Shown here: in pieces, positions 1 to 7,905 of the stretch | Position numbering within the stretch: the stretch's first letter is position 1 | Layout: every line of letters starts with the position of its first letter | Origin: Flavobacterium sp. | Lineage (GTDB): Bacteria > Bacteroidota > Bacteroidia > Flavobacteriales > Flavobacteriaceae | DNA: 64,000 nucleotides | Direction: 5' to 3' | Assembly: GCA_016787805.1 (NCBI GenBank) | Contig: JAEUTY010000038.1 | Location: 1 to 64,000, forward strand | Program-made: the position numbers and the translations under genes | The notes under the pieces: generated by a model | The model's database searches: none | What the model saw: the letters and a program-made list of their open reading frames with translations, nothing else | What the model was told of the DNA's origin: nothing

Positions 1-110
1 TGTTCGTTGTTCGTTGTTCGTTGTTCGTTGTTCGTTGTTCGTTGTTCGTTGTTCGTTGTTCGTTGTTCGTTGTTCGTTGTTCGTTGTTCGTTGTTCGTTG
101 TTCGTTGTTC
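1..110. repeat. Heptamer tandem repeat (TGTTCGT)n
   Basis: About 15.7 perfect copies of the 7-base unit TGTTCGT, cut off by the window start, so the true length is unknown. There are no spacers and no interruptions. It ends 171 bases before the TPR-DUF2971 gene. It is the purest member of the class of period-7 tracts found elsewhere in this window. Confidence 0.97.
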
Positions 111-229
111 AAACAGCGATTACAAATTTACGAAACGTTTGGAGGAACAAGTGATAAAGGAATGTTAATACATTTTTAATTAGTTGATAAATGAGGATGG
201 TAAAACTGTGACAAAAGGTGTTTTTCCTG

Positions 230-259
230 TACAAAGGTTTTTGTAATATGTTATATTTG
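230..259 (+). promoter_or_regulatory. Promoter -7 box and small dyad before the TPR gene
   Basis: TATATTTG at 252-259 fits the Bacteroidota -7 consensus TAnnTTTG and would give a transcript start near 264, 18 bases before the ATG at 282. No convincing -33 TTTG at the usual spacing was found. Just upstream, TACAAA-ggtt-TTTGTA (230-245) is a perfect 6-base inverted repeat that could be an operator or chance. The rest of 111-281 shows nothing else. Confidence 0.5.
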
Positions 260-281
260 TGAATATTAGATTTTTTTAAAT

Positions 282-1958
282 ATGACAAATAAAGAAAAGT
301 TACTACAACAAGCTATTGTGCTTAACGAAGAAAAGAAATACCAAGAAGTTGATGATTTATTGACTAATGAATTATTAGAAAAGTTTAATGATGTGGCTTT
401 TTATGCTGAGAAAGTAATTGCTTTATACAGGTTAAAAAAACATGAGGAGTGTGAGAAAATGGCTAACATAGGCTATCAATTAGATCCTAATAATGTTAAA
501 ACAAATAATTATTTAGGACATATTTATTATAATAAGAAAGATTATGAAGGAGCAGAAAATTATTATTTAAGAGCAATTGAAAAAGACATGAATTGTTCAA
601 ATGCTTATAATGGTCTAGGGAATCTTTATTATGATAAAAAAGAGTTCAAAAAAGCTGAAGATTATTACCAAAAAGCAATTGAGAAAGACTCTAATAATCC
701 AGTTCCTTACAATAATTTAGGTCTTCTTTATTATTATAGAAAAGAGTATGTAAAGGCTGAAAGATATTACAAAAAAGCAATCGAAAAAGATATAAACTAC
801 CCAAATGCATATAATGGTTTAGCGAATATCTACAAGGAGAAAAATGATGATAAAAAAGCAAAAGAATATTATAAAAAATCGATTGATTTAGACAATAAAA
901 ACTCAGCCTCACATTATAATTTAGCAAATATTTTATTTCAAGAAAAGGATTATGAAAAAGCAAAAGAAAACTTTCTAAAAAAGATAGAATTAGCATATGA
1001 TAAAGAGGATTATTTTTCAAAATTAGCTAAATCAAGAATAGAGGAAATAGAAAGTATTTTAGAAAGTAAACAATTTGAAAAAATAACAAATACAACTTCT
1101 AAATTAAAAGATATTTTGCGTTTTAAAGCTGGAAGTATAACGCATTATACAGGAATTTCGATTGCTAAATTTTTAATACTAGACGAAACCCAATTTCGTT
1201 TATCAGAGGGTGCTTTTTTGAATGATACATCAGAAGGGACTATTTTGTTTAATTATTTGGATTTTGATACTTCAACTCATAACAATTGTGGTACAAATGC
1301 AACTGTTTTTTCAAAAAAACCATTTATTGGCAGTTTTGTCAATCAAACCAAAAATAATGATTTAACTCTTTGGCGAATGTATGGTAAAGAGAATTTGGAA
1401 GAGGCAAAAGGTTGTGCGCTAACCATTGATATTGATGGATTAAGAGAAAGTATTAAACAAAAACTAAAAACAAACAATGATGGTTTAAAAGATTTTGAGG
1501 AAATAGAATTTTATAAAGTGGCTTATCTTAATGATAATCAATTCTCATTTTCTGAATCGAGCCCAAGACAAGTTACCAATTTGAATAAATTAATGATTCA
1601 ACTACAAAATGATGTAAAAGCATTTAAGAATAAGAAAGACAAAAAGCCTCATGAAACATTAAAGATAGTGGAATTGTTAAACGAAGTGGCTTATTTATTT
1701 AAAAATGCAGAATACCAATATGAAAATGAAGTGCGTTTGGTAATGAAAGATGCCATAGGTTTTGATAAAATTATTGATGCGACTTTTACACCGCCAAAAG
1801 TATATGTGGAACTAATTTCCATTTTGCCAATGATTAAACAAATTACTATTGGTCCAAAAGTGGAGAGAGCCGATGAGTGGGCCGCAGCGTTTCATTATCA
1901 ATTTTTGAAAAAAGATTTAAGACCAGAAATCAGTATTTCTAATTTACCATTCAAGTAA
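282..1958 (+). CDS. TPR protein with C-terminal DUF2971-like domain
   Basis: A 558-residue protein with two parts. Residues about 35-250 are five or six 34-residue tetratricopeptide repeats, with recurring patterns such as AYNGLGNLYY and KAEDYYQKAIEKD. Residues about 280-540 resemble DUF2971: an HYTG segment, then LSEGAFLNDTSEG, a central W-x-M-Y-G, and a late E-x-E-V-R-L-V. TPRs usually mediate protein contacts. The role of DUF2971 is not established, though such genes are often accessory or defence-linked. The gene is more AT-rich than its right-hand neighbours and stands alone, convergent with nadD and ending one base before it. The start follows a -7 box at 252-259. The domain call is from motif memory, and the function is unknown. 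Confidence 0.8.
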   Translation: MTNKEKLLQQAIVLNEEKKYQEVDDLLTNELLEKFNDVAFYAEKVIALYRLKKHEECEKMANIGYQLDPNNVKTNNYLGHIYYNKKDYEGAENYYLRAIEKDMNCSNAYNGLGNLYYDKKEFKKAEDYYQKAIEKDSNNPVPYNNLGLLYYYRKEYVKAERYYKKAIEKDINYPNAYNGLANIYKEKNDDKKAKEYYKKSIDLDNKNSASHYNLANILFQEKDYEKAKENFLKKIELAYDKEDYFSKLAKSRIEEIESILESKQFEKITNTTSKLKDILRFKAGSITHYTGISIAKFLILDETQFRLSEGAFLNDTSEGTILFNYLDFDTSTHNNCGTNATVFSKKPFIGSFVNQTKNNDLTLWRMYGKENLEEAKGCALTIDIDGLRESIKQKLKTNNDGLKDFEEIEFYKVAYLNDNQFSFSESSPRQVTNLNKLMIQLQNDVKAFKNKKDKKPHETLKIVELLNEVAYLFKNAEYQYENEVRLVMKDAIGFDKIIDATFTPPKVYVELISILPMIKQITIGPKVERADEWAAAFHYQFLKKDLRPEISISNLPFK

Positions 1959-1959
1959 T

Positions 1960-2541
1960 TTACTTCCTATAAAAATTATTATGATCCACGTATTCCCACA
2001 CTTTTTGTGGTAACATTGGTGCGAAGTTCTTTTTGTTTTTAATGCTGTCGCGGATAAAAGTGGAGGAAAGTTCAATAACAGGTGCGCCAACACGATGAAT
2101 TTTAGGATGGTTGACGAATTGTTCATCGATTTCACCGGAATTCATTCGTGGATACACATAAATATCGTGGTGTTCTAAAATCACTTCGTAGTTTTTCCAC
2201 TTATGAAGCGAGTTGAGGTTGTCTTCACCCATGATTAAGGCAAACTCGTTTTTGGGATATTTGTCTTGCAAATGTGCCAAGGTATTCACCGTATAATTGG
2301 GTTGCGGGAGTTTGAACTCGATGTCGGAAGCTTTGATTTTTAGGTAATCTTCAGTGGCGAGTTGCACCATGTACAAACGTTGGTAATCGTCGAGCAAGGT
2401 GCTTTTTTGCTTGTGTGGATTGTGTGGCGTAACAACCATCCAAATTTGATCCAAATCGGAATGCTCTGCCATGTGATTGGCAATAATCAAATGCCCAATG
2501 TGAATGGGGTTGAAGGTTCCGAAATAAAGTCCGATTTTCAT
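1960..2541 (-). CDS. nadD: Nicotinate-nucleotide adenylyltransferase
   Basis: Transfers AMP from ATP to nicotinic acid mononucleotide, giving deamido-NAD in NAD synthesis. The 193-residue length is normal. The nucleotidyltransferase motif GTFNPIHIGH lies at residues 8-17, and the second signature SSTFIR at 159-164. It is the last gene of a minus-strand run, 42 bases after gmk. The gap is filled by a GCTAACA-type heptamer tract directly upstream of the ATG. Confidence 0.96.
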   Translation of the reverse strand: MKIGLYFGTFNPIHIGHLIIANHMAEHSDLDQIWMVVTPHNPHKQKSTLLDDYQRLYMVQLATEDYLKIKASDIEFKLPQPNYTVNTLAHLQDKYPKNEFALIMGEDNLNSLHKWKNYEVILEHHDIYVYPRMNSGEIDEQFVNHPKIHRVGAPVIELSSTFIRDSIKNKKNFAPMLPQKVWEYVDHNNFYRK

Positions 2542-2549
2542 TTTTTTAA

Positions 2550-2582
2550 GCTTATAGCTAACAGCCGACAGCTGACAGCTTA
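2550..2582. repeat. Period-7 tract, GCTRACA family
   Basis: Reads GCTTATA, GCTAACA, GCCGACA, GCTGACA, GCT: 4.7 imperfect copies of a 7-base unit filling the gmk-nadD gap, immediately upstream of the nadD start on the minus strand. The same unit recurs at 52294-52331. Confidence 0.85.
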
Positions 2583-2583
2583 A

Positions 2584-3153
2584 TTATTTCAAAAACTCCT
2601 TCACCAGCTCATACGCTTCGGCTTTCGCTACATCCAAATCGTAATTTTTGATGATTTTGTCAAATTGTGGCGCTGTAGCCAATTCAACGTGGGCTTTGGC
2701 AATGCGCATATTGATTTTTTCGTCGCTTTCGGTAGAGCGTTCTTTAAGTCGGCGTTTCAATTCATCTACGCTTGGGGGTTTCACAAAAACAGCTAAGGTT
2801 TCTTGAGGAAATTTCGACTTGATACGTAATCCGCCCGCCACATCAATGTCGAAAATTACGTTTTTGCCTTTCGCCCAAATGCGTTCTACCTCGCTTTTTA
2901 ATGTGCCGTAAAAATTGTCGCGGTACACTTCTTCCCATTCCACAAAATCTTCGGCTTTGATGTGTTTTTTAAAATCGGCAATCGACATAAAATAGTAGTC
3001 TTTTCCGTGTTGTTCTTCGCCACGAGGATCACGAGTTGCCGCCGAAACCGAGAACTCCAAGTTCAATTCGGGTTGGGCTAATAAATGGCGTACAATAGTT
3101 GTTTTTCCCGAACCCGACGGCGCTGAAAAGACCAATAATTTTCCTTTGTTCAT
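2584..3153 (-). CDS. gmk: Guanylate kinase
   Basis: Phosphorylates GMP to GDP with ATP. At 189 residues it has the usual length. The P-loop SAPSGSGKTT is at residues 10-19, followed by the GMP-binding region (SVSAATRDPRGEE) and the lid. It lies downstream of yicC, the common bacterial pairing, and upstream of nadD. The 67-base gap to yicC is entirely a period-7 repeat that can fold back on itself. Confidence 0.97.
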   Translation of the reverse strand: MNKGKLLVFSAPSGSGKTTIVRHLLAQPELNLEFSVSAATRDPRGEEQHGKDYYFMSIADFKKHIKAEDFVEWEEVYRDNFYGTLKSEVERIWAKGKNVIFDIDVAGGLRIKSKFPQETLAVFVKPPSVDELKRRLKERSTESDEKINMRIAKAHVELATAPQFDKIIKNYDLDVAKAEAYELVKEFLK

Positions 3154-3159
3154 TATTCT

Positions 3160-3222
3160 AGTGATTAGTGAATAGTGATTAGTAACTAGCGCTATTCACT
3201 AATTACTAATCACTAATTACTT
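3160..3222. repeat. Period-7 tract with inverted symmetry
   Basis: Nine successive heptamers (AGTGATT, AGTGAAT, AGTGATT, AGTAACT, then AGCGCTA, TTCACTA, ATTACTA, ATCACTA, ATTACTT). The right half is close to the reverse complement of the left, so the tract is both a direct-repeat array and a potential hairpin of about 25 base pairs. It fills the yicC-gmk gap and touches the yicC stop. No U-run follows, so it is not a normal terminator. Confidence 0.88.
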
Positions 3223-4081
3223 ATAATACGTTGAGCACTTGCTCTTTAATTTTTTCCAATTCGTCTTTCATCATCACGACCAATTTTTGCATTTCGGCAT
3301 GGTTTGACTTTGAACCCATGGTGTTGATTTCTCTTCCCATTTCTTGCGTAATGAATCCGAGTTTTCTACCATTGGCTTCGGTTCCAGCTAACGTTTCGAT
3401 GAAATAATTCAAGTGATTTTCCAAACGCACTTTCTCTTCGGTAATGTCATATTTTTCGAGGTAAAAAATCAATTCTTGTTCAAAACGATTTTCGTCAACG
3501 GTGGCTTGAAGTTCGTCTAAAGCCGTTCGCAAACGCATTTTAACCGTTTCTACACGTTCGGCATCATAGGCCACGGCTTCATTCATCAAAGTCATGATAT
3601 TGGCAATGCGATGTAGAAATTCTTTTTCCAACGAAACGCCTTCATCCACACGGAATTGAGCAATATTGTTGATGGCCTCGTCAATTACCGTCTGAATTTC
3701 CTTCCACTCGTTTTCGTCAATTTCGTCGCGCTCTGTTTTCAATGCATCGGGCATACGAACGGCCATTTTCATTAATTCAGTTTCATCAGCATTCGGAATC
3801 ACAGCTTTCATCTGATTGATGTAACCTTTCACTATCGGAACATTTATTTTTGAAGAAGTTTCTTCGCCAGTAATTTCTATATATAATGAAAAATCAATTT
3901 TGCCACGCTCCAATCGTTGTGACAATTGATTGCGTAAACCCAATTCCATTTCACGGTACACCGAAGGCATGCGCGTATTCAAATCCAAACCTTTGCTATT
4001 GAGCGACTTGATTTCAACTGTAATTTTTTTGGTTGGTAATTGCAAACTGGCTTTACCAAAACCCGTCATTGATTGTATCAT
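3221..4081 (-). CDS. yicC: YicC family endoribonuclease-like protein
   Basis: A 286-residue protein of the YicC family, with the N-terminal MTGFGKA motif (residues 5-11), then the YicC_N region and the C-terminal DUF1732 region (QEMGREINTMGSK near residue 245). The E. coli homologue affects RNA decay, and the exact role here is not shown. Its place just before gmk is widely conserved. The upstream gap to the EamA gene is short, and the period-6/7 tract at 4115-4174 ends in the EamA C-terminus. Confidence 0.9.
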   Translation of the reverse strand: MIQSMTGFGKASLQLPTKKITVEIKSLNSKGLDLNTRMPSVYREMELGLRNQLSQRLERGKIDFSLYIEITGEETSSKINVPIVKGYINQMKAVIPNADETELMKMAVRMPDALKTERDEIDENEWKEIQTVIDEAINNIAQFRVDEGVSLEKEFLHRIANIMTLMNEAVAYDAERVETVKMRLRTALDELQATVDENRFEQELIFYLEKYDITEEKVRLENHLNYFIETLAGTEANGRKLGFITQEMGREINTMGSKSNHAEMQKLVVMMKDELEKIKEQVLNVL

Positions 4082-4110
4082 TCGATTGTTTTAATTGACT
4101 TCAAATATAA

Positions 4111-5079
4111 TTAAAAGTTTTCAGTCTCAGTCTCAGTTTTCAGTTTTTGGTGCGACTGTTTACTGCGACTGCGAACTCTTTTCTGCGTTACCAAATAAAC
4201 TCCAGTAAAGATTAAAATGGCCGAAAGTAATTTTACCCAACTCAACTCATCTTTGCCTAAACTTACGGCAAAAATAGTAGCAAACAAAGGTTGCAAATAA
4301 ATGAAAACCGCTACAGTTGTGGGTTTTAATTCGCGCATCGATACCAAGTTTAATAAATACGTTAGAAAAGTAGAGAAAACCACCACAAATCCAATTTTCC
4401 AGAAAATATCAGTGGGAATTTCGGTCCAATTTACCGCATTGAATTCGCTCCAACCAAACGGCAATACCATCAAAAATCCAAACGTGTAAATCCATTTTAC
4501 AAAAGTAAAGGCGTTGTATTTGTCCATTAATTTTTTGACTAGGATGAGGTAAAATCCATACGAAATCGCGTTGATAAAGACCAACAAATTTCCTAAAGTA
4601 GCATTCGGTGCGTTGACCATTGATTTTCCGTACAAAATCAACGTGATTGTTCCCGCTAAACCTAAAATGATGCCAAACACTTTACGCTTTTGCATGCGTT
4701 CTTTCATGATAATCGCCGACAAAATCAGCACAATCATTGGCGTAGTTACCATCAAAACGGCTCCCATAATGGGTGAAGTATAACTCAATCCTTTGAAAAA
4801 AGTCAGCATATTCAAAGCCACGCCAAACAAAGCAGCAGCTACAATTCGCGGGAAATCTTCAAGAGCAATTTTGTCATTGTGATCCCGAAACTTCGGGAGA
4901 AACAATCTGCCAAAGAAGGAAACAGCCCAAAAAAGCAACACCGATCCACCCACACGTAGTGAGATAAATCCGAAAGGTTCCACGTAGTTTGGCATTACAT
5001 CTTTGGCAATGGTAAACGTTACACCATAAATAATGGAAACCAAAGTAGCGGCGACTAAAGCCCAATTTCTTTTCGACAT
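4111..5079 (-). CDS. EamA/DMT-family transporter
   Basis: A 322-residue inner-membrane protein with about ten hydrophobic helices in two EamA halves (starting near residues 6 and 165), typical of drug/metabolite exporters. The substrate cannot be told. Its ATG overlaps the stop of the upstream ArsC-like gene by one base, so the two are probably co-translated. Two oddities stand out. The charged C-terminal tail (RSRSKQSHQKL, then TETETENF) is encoded by a degenerate short repeat at 4115-4174. A perfect short palindrome at 4882-4897 encodes a loop between early helices. Confidence 0.9.
   Translation of the reverse strand: MSKRNWALVAATLVSIIYGVTFTIAKDVMPNYVEPFGFISLRVGGSVLLFWAVSFFGRLFLPKFRDHNDKIALEDFPRIVAAALFGVALNMLTFFKGLSYTSPIMGAVLMVTTPMIVLILSAIIMKERMQKRKVFGIILGLAGTITLILYGKSMVNAPNATLGNLLVFINAISYGFYLILVKKLMDKYNAFTFVKWIYTFGFLMVLPFGWSEFNAVNWTEIPTDIFWKIGFVVVFSTFLTYLLNLVSMRELKPTTVAVFIYLQPLFATIFAVSLGKDELSWVKLLSAILIFTGVYLVTQKRVRSRSKQSHQKLKTETETENF
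4115..4174. repeat. Period 6/7 tract (AGT family) inside the EamA C-terminus
   Basis: On the minus strand this reads as ACTGAAA, ACTGAG, ACTGAG, ACTGAAA plus CAGTCG/CAGTAAA units. It codes for the last roughly 20 residues of the EamA transporter and ends just upstream of the yicC start. The same words recur at 41397-41430 and 43715-43749. Confidence 0.75.
4882..4897. repeat. Short palindrome TCCCGAA-ac-TTCGGGA in coding DNA
   Basis: Perfect 7-base arms around a two-base centre, in frame inside the EamA gene, where it encodes PKFR in a loop. It resembles the short GC-rich palindromes dispersed in Bacteroidota genomes. With one copy here, the repeat nature is inferred. Confidence 0.5.
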
Positions 5080-5432
5080 TAACTCAACACTTTTAGTACT
5101 TCAGCCACATTTTTCGGACTGTTGCCAATGTAAATTTTTCCCTCAATGATAAAAACGGGTCGACTCAAAAACGTGTAATGTTCCAAAATGTACTTTTTAA
5201 AATCGGCTTCAGTCAACGATTTACTTTTCAAATCCATCGACTTGTACAATTGGGCTTTTCGGCTGAACAATGCTTCGTAACTTCCCGCCAATTGGTACAT
5301 TTCTTCTAATTCGGTTTCGGTAATTGGGTTTTGACGAATGTCGTGGTATTCTAAATCAGCCTTTTCAGGCAACGATTTGATGATTTTTCTACACGTGTCA
5401 CACGATGCGAGATAGTATATTTTGTTAGTCAT
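5079..5432 (-). CDS. ArsC/Spx-family thioredoxin-like protein
   Basis: A 117-residue ArsC-related protein. The N-terminal CDTC motif (C10-x-x-C13, in the context YLASCDTCRK) is the redox site of the ArsC/Spx fold, and the C-terminal RPVFIIEGK region fits the family. True arsenate reduction is not proven, because many such proteins are of unknown function. It is the first gene of the minus-strand run leading to EamA, with a -7-like box TACTTTTG at 5448-5455 (minus). Confidence 0.88.
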   Translation of the reverse strand: MTNKIYYLASCDTCRKIIKSLPEKADLEYHDIRQNPITETELEEMYQLAGSYEALFSRKAQLYKSMDLKSKSLTEADFKKYILEHYTFLSRPVFIIEGKIYIGNSPKNVAEVLKVLS

Positions 5433-5447
5433 ACCTTTTTGTTTTTA

Positions 5448-5560
5448 CAAAAGTAGCACATTGAACGGAATTTACTCGGTCTCCAATAAAGACTTTTAAC
5501 CAAAAGTTACGTTAATTTACAAATTCGGTAACAGTATCATTTTAATTCTAATTATTTTTG
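5448..5560. promoter_or_regulatory. Divergent -7 boxes between the ArsC-like and thioesterase genes
   Basis: On the minus strand TACTTTTG (5455-5448) precedes the ArsC-like start. On the plus strand TATTTTTG (5553-5560) precedes the thioesterase ATG at 5578. Both match TAnnTTTG; -33 elements are not clear. Confidence 0.45.
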
Positions 5561-5577
5561 ATGAAAATTTATTATAA

Positions 5578-6015
5578 ATGAGCACTTTTACCAAAGAAAT
5601 TTCCATTCGATGGTCGGATTTAGATCCTAATTTTCACTTGCGTCACAGCGCCTATTATGACTTTGGTGCGCAACACCGTATCGAAATTTTAGCGCAACAA
5701 GGATTGACTATGAAAGTCATGCAAGAACAGCATTTCGGGCCGATTGCGTTTCGCGAAGAATGCGTGTTTCGCAAAGAAATTCACCTCAACGACACCATTT
5801 TTATCACTACCAAAATTGGCAAAATGAAAGCCGATGCCTCGCGTTGGACCATCGTACACGATTTGCACAATCAAGACGGCGTTTTGTGTGCCAAAATTAC
5901 CATCGATGGCGCTTGGATGGATACCAAGTTGCGAAAACTAGCCGTTCCCACTCCTGCCATTGCTTTTGATGTAATGAACGCGATTCCCAAAACCGACGAT
6001 TTTATCTTATTATAA
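5578..6015 (+). CDS. Acyl-CoA thioesterase, hotdog fold
   Basis: A 145-residue 4HBT-type hotdog protein. The N-terminal WSDLDPNFHL (residues 12-21) carries the Asp-x-Asp/Asn-x-H region of the YbgC-like family, followed by YYDFG. It probably hydrolyses acyl-CoA or acyl-ACP thioesters in the cytoplasm; the substrate is unknown. The DinB-like gene follows after only two bases, so the two form an operon. Confidence 0.85.
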   Translation: MSTFTKEISIRWSDLDPNFHLRHSAYYDFGAQHRIEILAQQGLTMKVMQEQHFGPIAFREECVFRKEIHLNDTIFITTKIGKMKADASRWTIVHDLHNQDGVLCAKITIDGAWMDTKLRKLAVPTPAIAFDVMNAIPKTDDFILL

Positions 6016-6017
6016 TT

Positions 6018-6473
6018 ATGGAAACCACTTTCAAAATCTGGGAAACCAGCCGCAACGTTTACGCCAAATTTCTAGAAACGTATACTTTAGAACAACTCAA
6101 CACGATTCCAACTGGTTTTAGCAACAATTTGGTGTGGAATTTAGGTCACATCATCGTCGTGCAACAAGCCTTGGTGTATCGATTGTCGGGTTTGCCGATG
6201 TACATTTCAGACGAACTTTTTGAACGCTATCGAAACGGCTCAAAACCAACAGGAACAACATCGCAAGCCGAAGTCGACGAGCTCAAAACCTTACTTTTTT
6301 CCTTAATCGAAAAAACCAAAGAAGATTACGCTGCCGGAAAATTTGTGTCGTACAATGAATACACAACGGGAACTGGATTTCATTTGGCTTCGACCAAAGA
6401 AGCGATGGAATTCAACAATTACCACGAAGCGATGCACTTGGGATTTATGATGAATATCCGAAAGTTTATTTGA
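6018..6473 (+). CDS. DinB-superfamily four-helix protein
   Basis: A 151-residue protein of the DinB/YfiT metal-binding superfamily, with candidate metal-ligand histidines in NLGHIIV (helix 2) and in YHEAMHLGFM near the C-terminus. Members include thiol transferases, and many have no known role. This is unrelated to DNA polymerase IV despite the name. It is co-transcribed with the preceding thioesterase and followed by a hairpin element. Confidence 0.85.
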   Translation: METTFKIWETSRNVYAKFLETYTLEQLNTIPTGFSNNLVWNLGHIIVVQQALVYRLSGLPMYISDELFERYRNGSKPTGTTSQAEVDELKTLLFSLIEKTKEDYAAGKFVSYNEYTTGTGFHLASTKEAMEFNNYHEAMHLGFMMNIRKFI

Positions 6474-6493
6474 AGCTAATCAAGCTATTCGTT

Positions 6494-6625
6494 CCAAGTT
6501 GGCTTGCCACCGCTGTTTTTACTAAAGCGCCAACCAGCTTCCGTTGGTCGCTGCATGCCACTAAGTAAAAATCAGCGTTGCCTGCACCAAGCTTTCCACT
6601 ACTATCTTGGCTAGGGTTTTGTAGT
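6494..6625. repeat. Intergenic hairpin element, REP/MITE-like
   Basis: GC-richer than its surroundings. The outer arms CGCTGTTTTTACT (6511-6523) and AGTAAAAATCAGCG (6564-6577) pair with one bulge. Inside, GCGCCAAC (6527-6534) pairs with GTTGGtCGC (6543-6551). The right edge reads CTATCTTGGCTAGGG, resembling the right edge of the element at 53345-53462 (ATCGGGGCTAG). It has no coding capacity. It is probably a dispersed non-autonomous repeat. Confidence 0.6.
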
Positions 6626-6677
6626 AAGTAGTGCATTTTATTCTTTTAAGAAACTTCGTAGCAAATAACAAACTTAG

Positions 6678-6685
6678 TATCTTTG
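6678..6685 (+). promoter_or_regulatory. -7 box TATCTTTG before the PLP sulfur enzyme
   Basis: Matches TAnnTTTG and predicts a start near 6690, which supports translation from the ATG at 6712. The in-frame GTG at 6631 lies upstream of this box and so is unlikely. Confidence 0.5.
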
Positions 6686-6711
6686 CCCAACATTCAAACT
6701 CAACTTTTATA

Positions 6712-7854
6712 ATGAAATTCAATACCAAAGTAATACACGGTGGTCAACACCACGAAAAAGTAACGGGAGCTGTAATGACTCCAGTTTTTCAAACGTCAAC
6801 GTATGCACAATCGAGCCCTGGGCAACCTGTAGGCGACTACGAATATTCACGCGCGGCCAATCCAACACGTCAAGCACTTGAAGACGCTTTGGCTTCGATC
6901 GAAAACGGAGCTCGCGGTTTGGCTTTTGCTTCAGGTTTAGCTGCAACCGATTGTTTGTTACGTCTATTCAAAGCAGGCGACGAAATCATCGCGATGGACG
7001 ACTTGTACGGCGGAACGTATCGTTTGTTTACGCGTTTGTACAAAGACAGCGGCATCAAGTTCCATTTTGTCGACATGAACGATTTAGATAAATTCCAATC
7101 GCTCATCAATGAAAACACCAAATTGGTTTGGGTGGAAACGCCAACCAATCCGTTAATGAAACTAGCCGATATTGAAGCCATAGCGCAAATTACCAAAAAG
7201 CACAATTTACTTTTTGCCGTTGACAATACTTTCGCAACGCCATACTTACAAAAACCTTTAGATTTAGGCGCTGATATTGTAATGCATTCGGCTACCAAAT
7301 ACTTAGGAGGCCATTCTGATGTGATTGCTGGTGCTTTGATTATTAAAGACAAAGTCTTAGGAGACGAATTGCATTTCAAACAATTTGCCACTGGCGGAAC
7401 TTTGGGTCCAATGGACAGTTACTTGGTATTACGTGGAATCAAAACCTTGCATTTGCGTGTCCAACGCCATTGCGAAAACGGCATAAAAGTGGCCGAATTT
7501 TTGAGCAATCATCCCGAAGTAGACAAAGTATTTTATCCTGGTTTACCTGATCATCCGTTTCACGACATTGCCAAAAAGCAAATGAAATCGTTTGGTGGAA
7601 TGGTTTCGTTTACCTTCAAATCAGGTTTGAAAGCAGATGCGATATCATTTTTAGAAAAACTAAAAGTATTCACCTTGGCTGAATCACTGGGCGGTGTTGA
7701 ATCATTAGCCAATCATCCAGCGTTAATGACTCATGCTTCAATTCCAGAAGACAAACGAAAGGAAGTAGGAATCACAGACGATTTAGTTCGACTAAGTGTT
7801 GGTGTGGAAGATATTGATGATTTACTTGCCGATTTAGAACAAGCATTCCGATAA
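6712..7854 (+). CDS. Cystathionine gamma-synthase/lyase family PLP enzyme
   Basis: A 380-residue trans-sulfuration enzyme from the ATG at 6712. The family landmarks are FQTSTYAQ near the N-terminus, [23 protein letters not shown], and the PLP lysine K196 in [11 protein letters not shown]. It acts on cystathionine or O-acyl-homoserine in cysteine/methionine metabolism, and synthase versus lyase cannot be settled from sequence. A GTG at 6631 would add 27 unlike-family residues and lies upstream of the -7 box. It ends in a strong terminator shared with the convergent gene. Confidence 0.93.
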   Translation: MKFNTKVIHGGQHHEKVTGAVMTPVFQTSTYAQSSPGQPVGDYEYSRAANPTRQALEDALASIENGARGLAFASGLAATDCLLRLFKAGDEIIAMDDLYGGTYRLFTRLYKDSGIKFHFVDMNDLDKFQSLINENTKLVWVETPTNPLMKLADIEAIAQITKKHNLLFAVDNTFATPYLQKPLDLGADIVMHSATKYLGGHSDVIAGALIIKDKVLGDELHFKQFATGGTLGPMDSYLVLRGIKTLHLRVQRHCENGIKVAEFLSNHPEVDKVFYPGLPDHPFHDIAKKQMKSFGGMVSFTFKSGLKADAISFLEKLKVFTLAESLGGVESLANHPALMTHASIPEDKRKEVGITDDLVRLSVGVEDIDDLLADLEQAFR

Positions 7855-7857
7855 AAT

Positions 7858-7890
7858 AAAAAATCCCGTTCGTTAGAGCGGGATTTTTTT
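7858..7890. terminator. Bidirectional intrinsic terminator
   Basis: AAAAATCCCG and CGGGATTTTT arms around a ten-base loop, with T-runs on both strands. It sits between convergent genes. Confidence 0.9.
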
Positions 7891-7905
7891 ATAGTTTACT
7901 GTATT

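Noticed and set aside
1-110. CRISPR-like array
   Set aside because: The unit is 7 bases with no spacers and no cas genes. It is a simple tandem repeat.
3160-3222. Intrinsic terminator between yicC and gmk
   Set aside because: Hairpin without a following U-run, within an operon; treated as a repeat tract.
5760-5969. Overlapping ORF in another frame of the thioesterase gene
   Set aside because: Cys/Arg-rich composition with no family pattern; a shadow of the real gene. Other shadow ORFs were left out for the same reason.
6631-6711. GTG start adding 27 residues to the PLP sulfur enzyme
   Set aside because: It lies upstream of the -7 box at 6678, and the family starts at [11 protein letters not shown].
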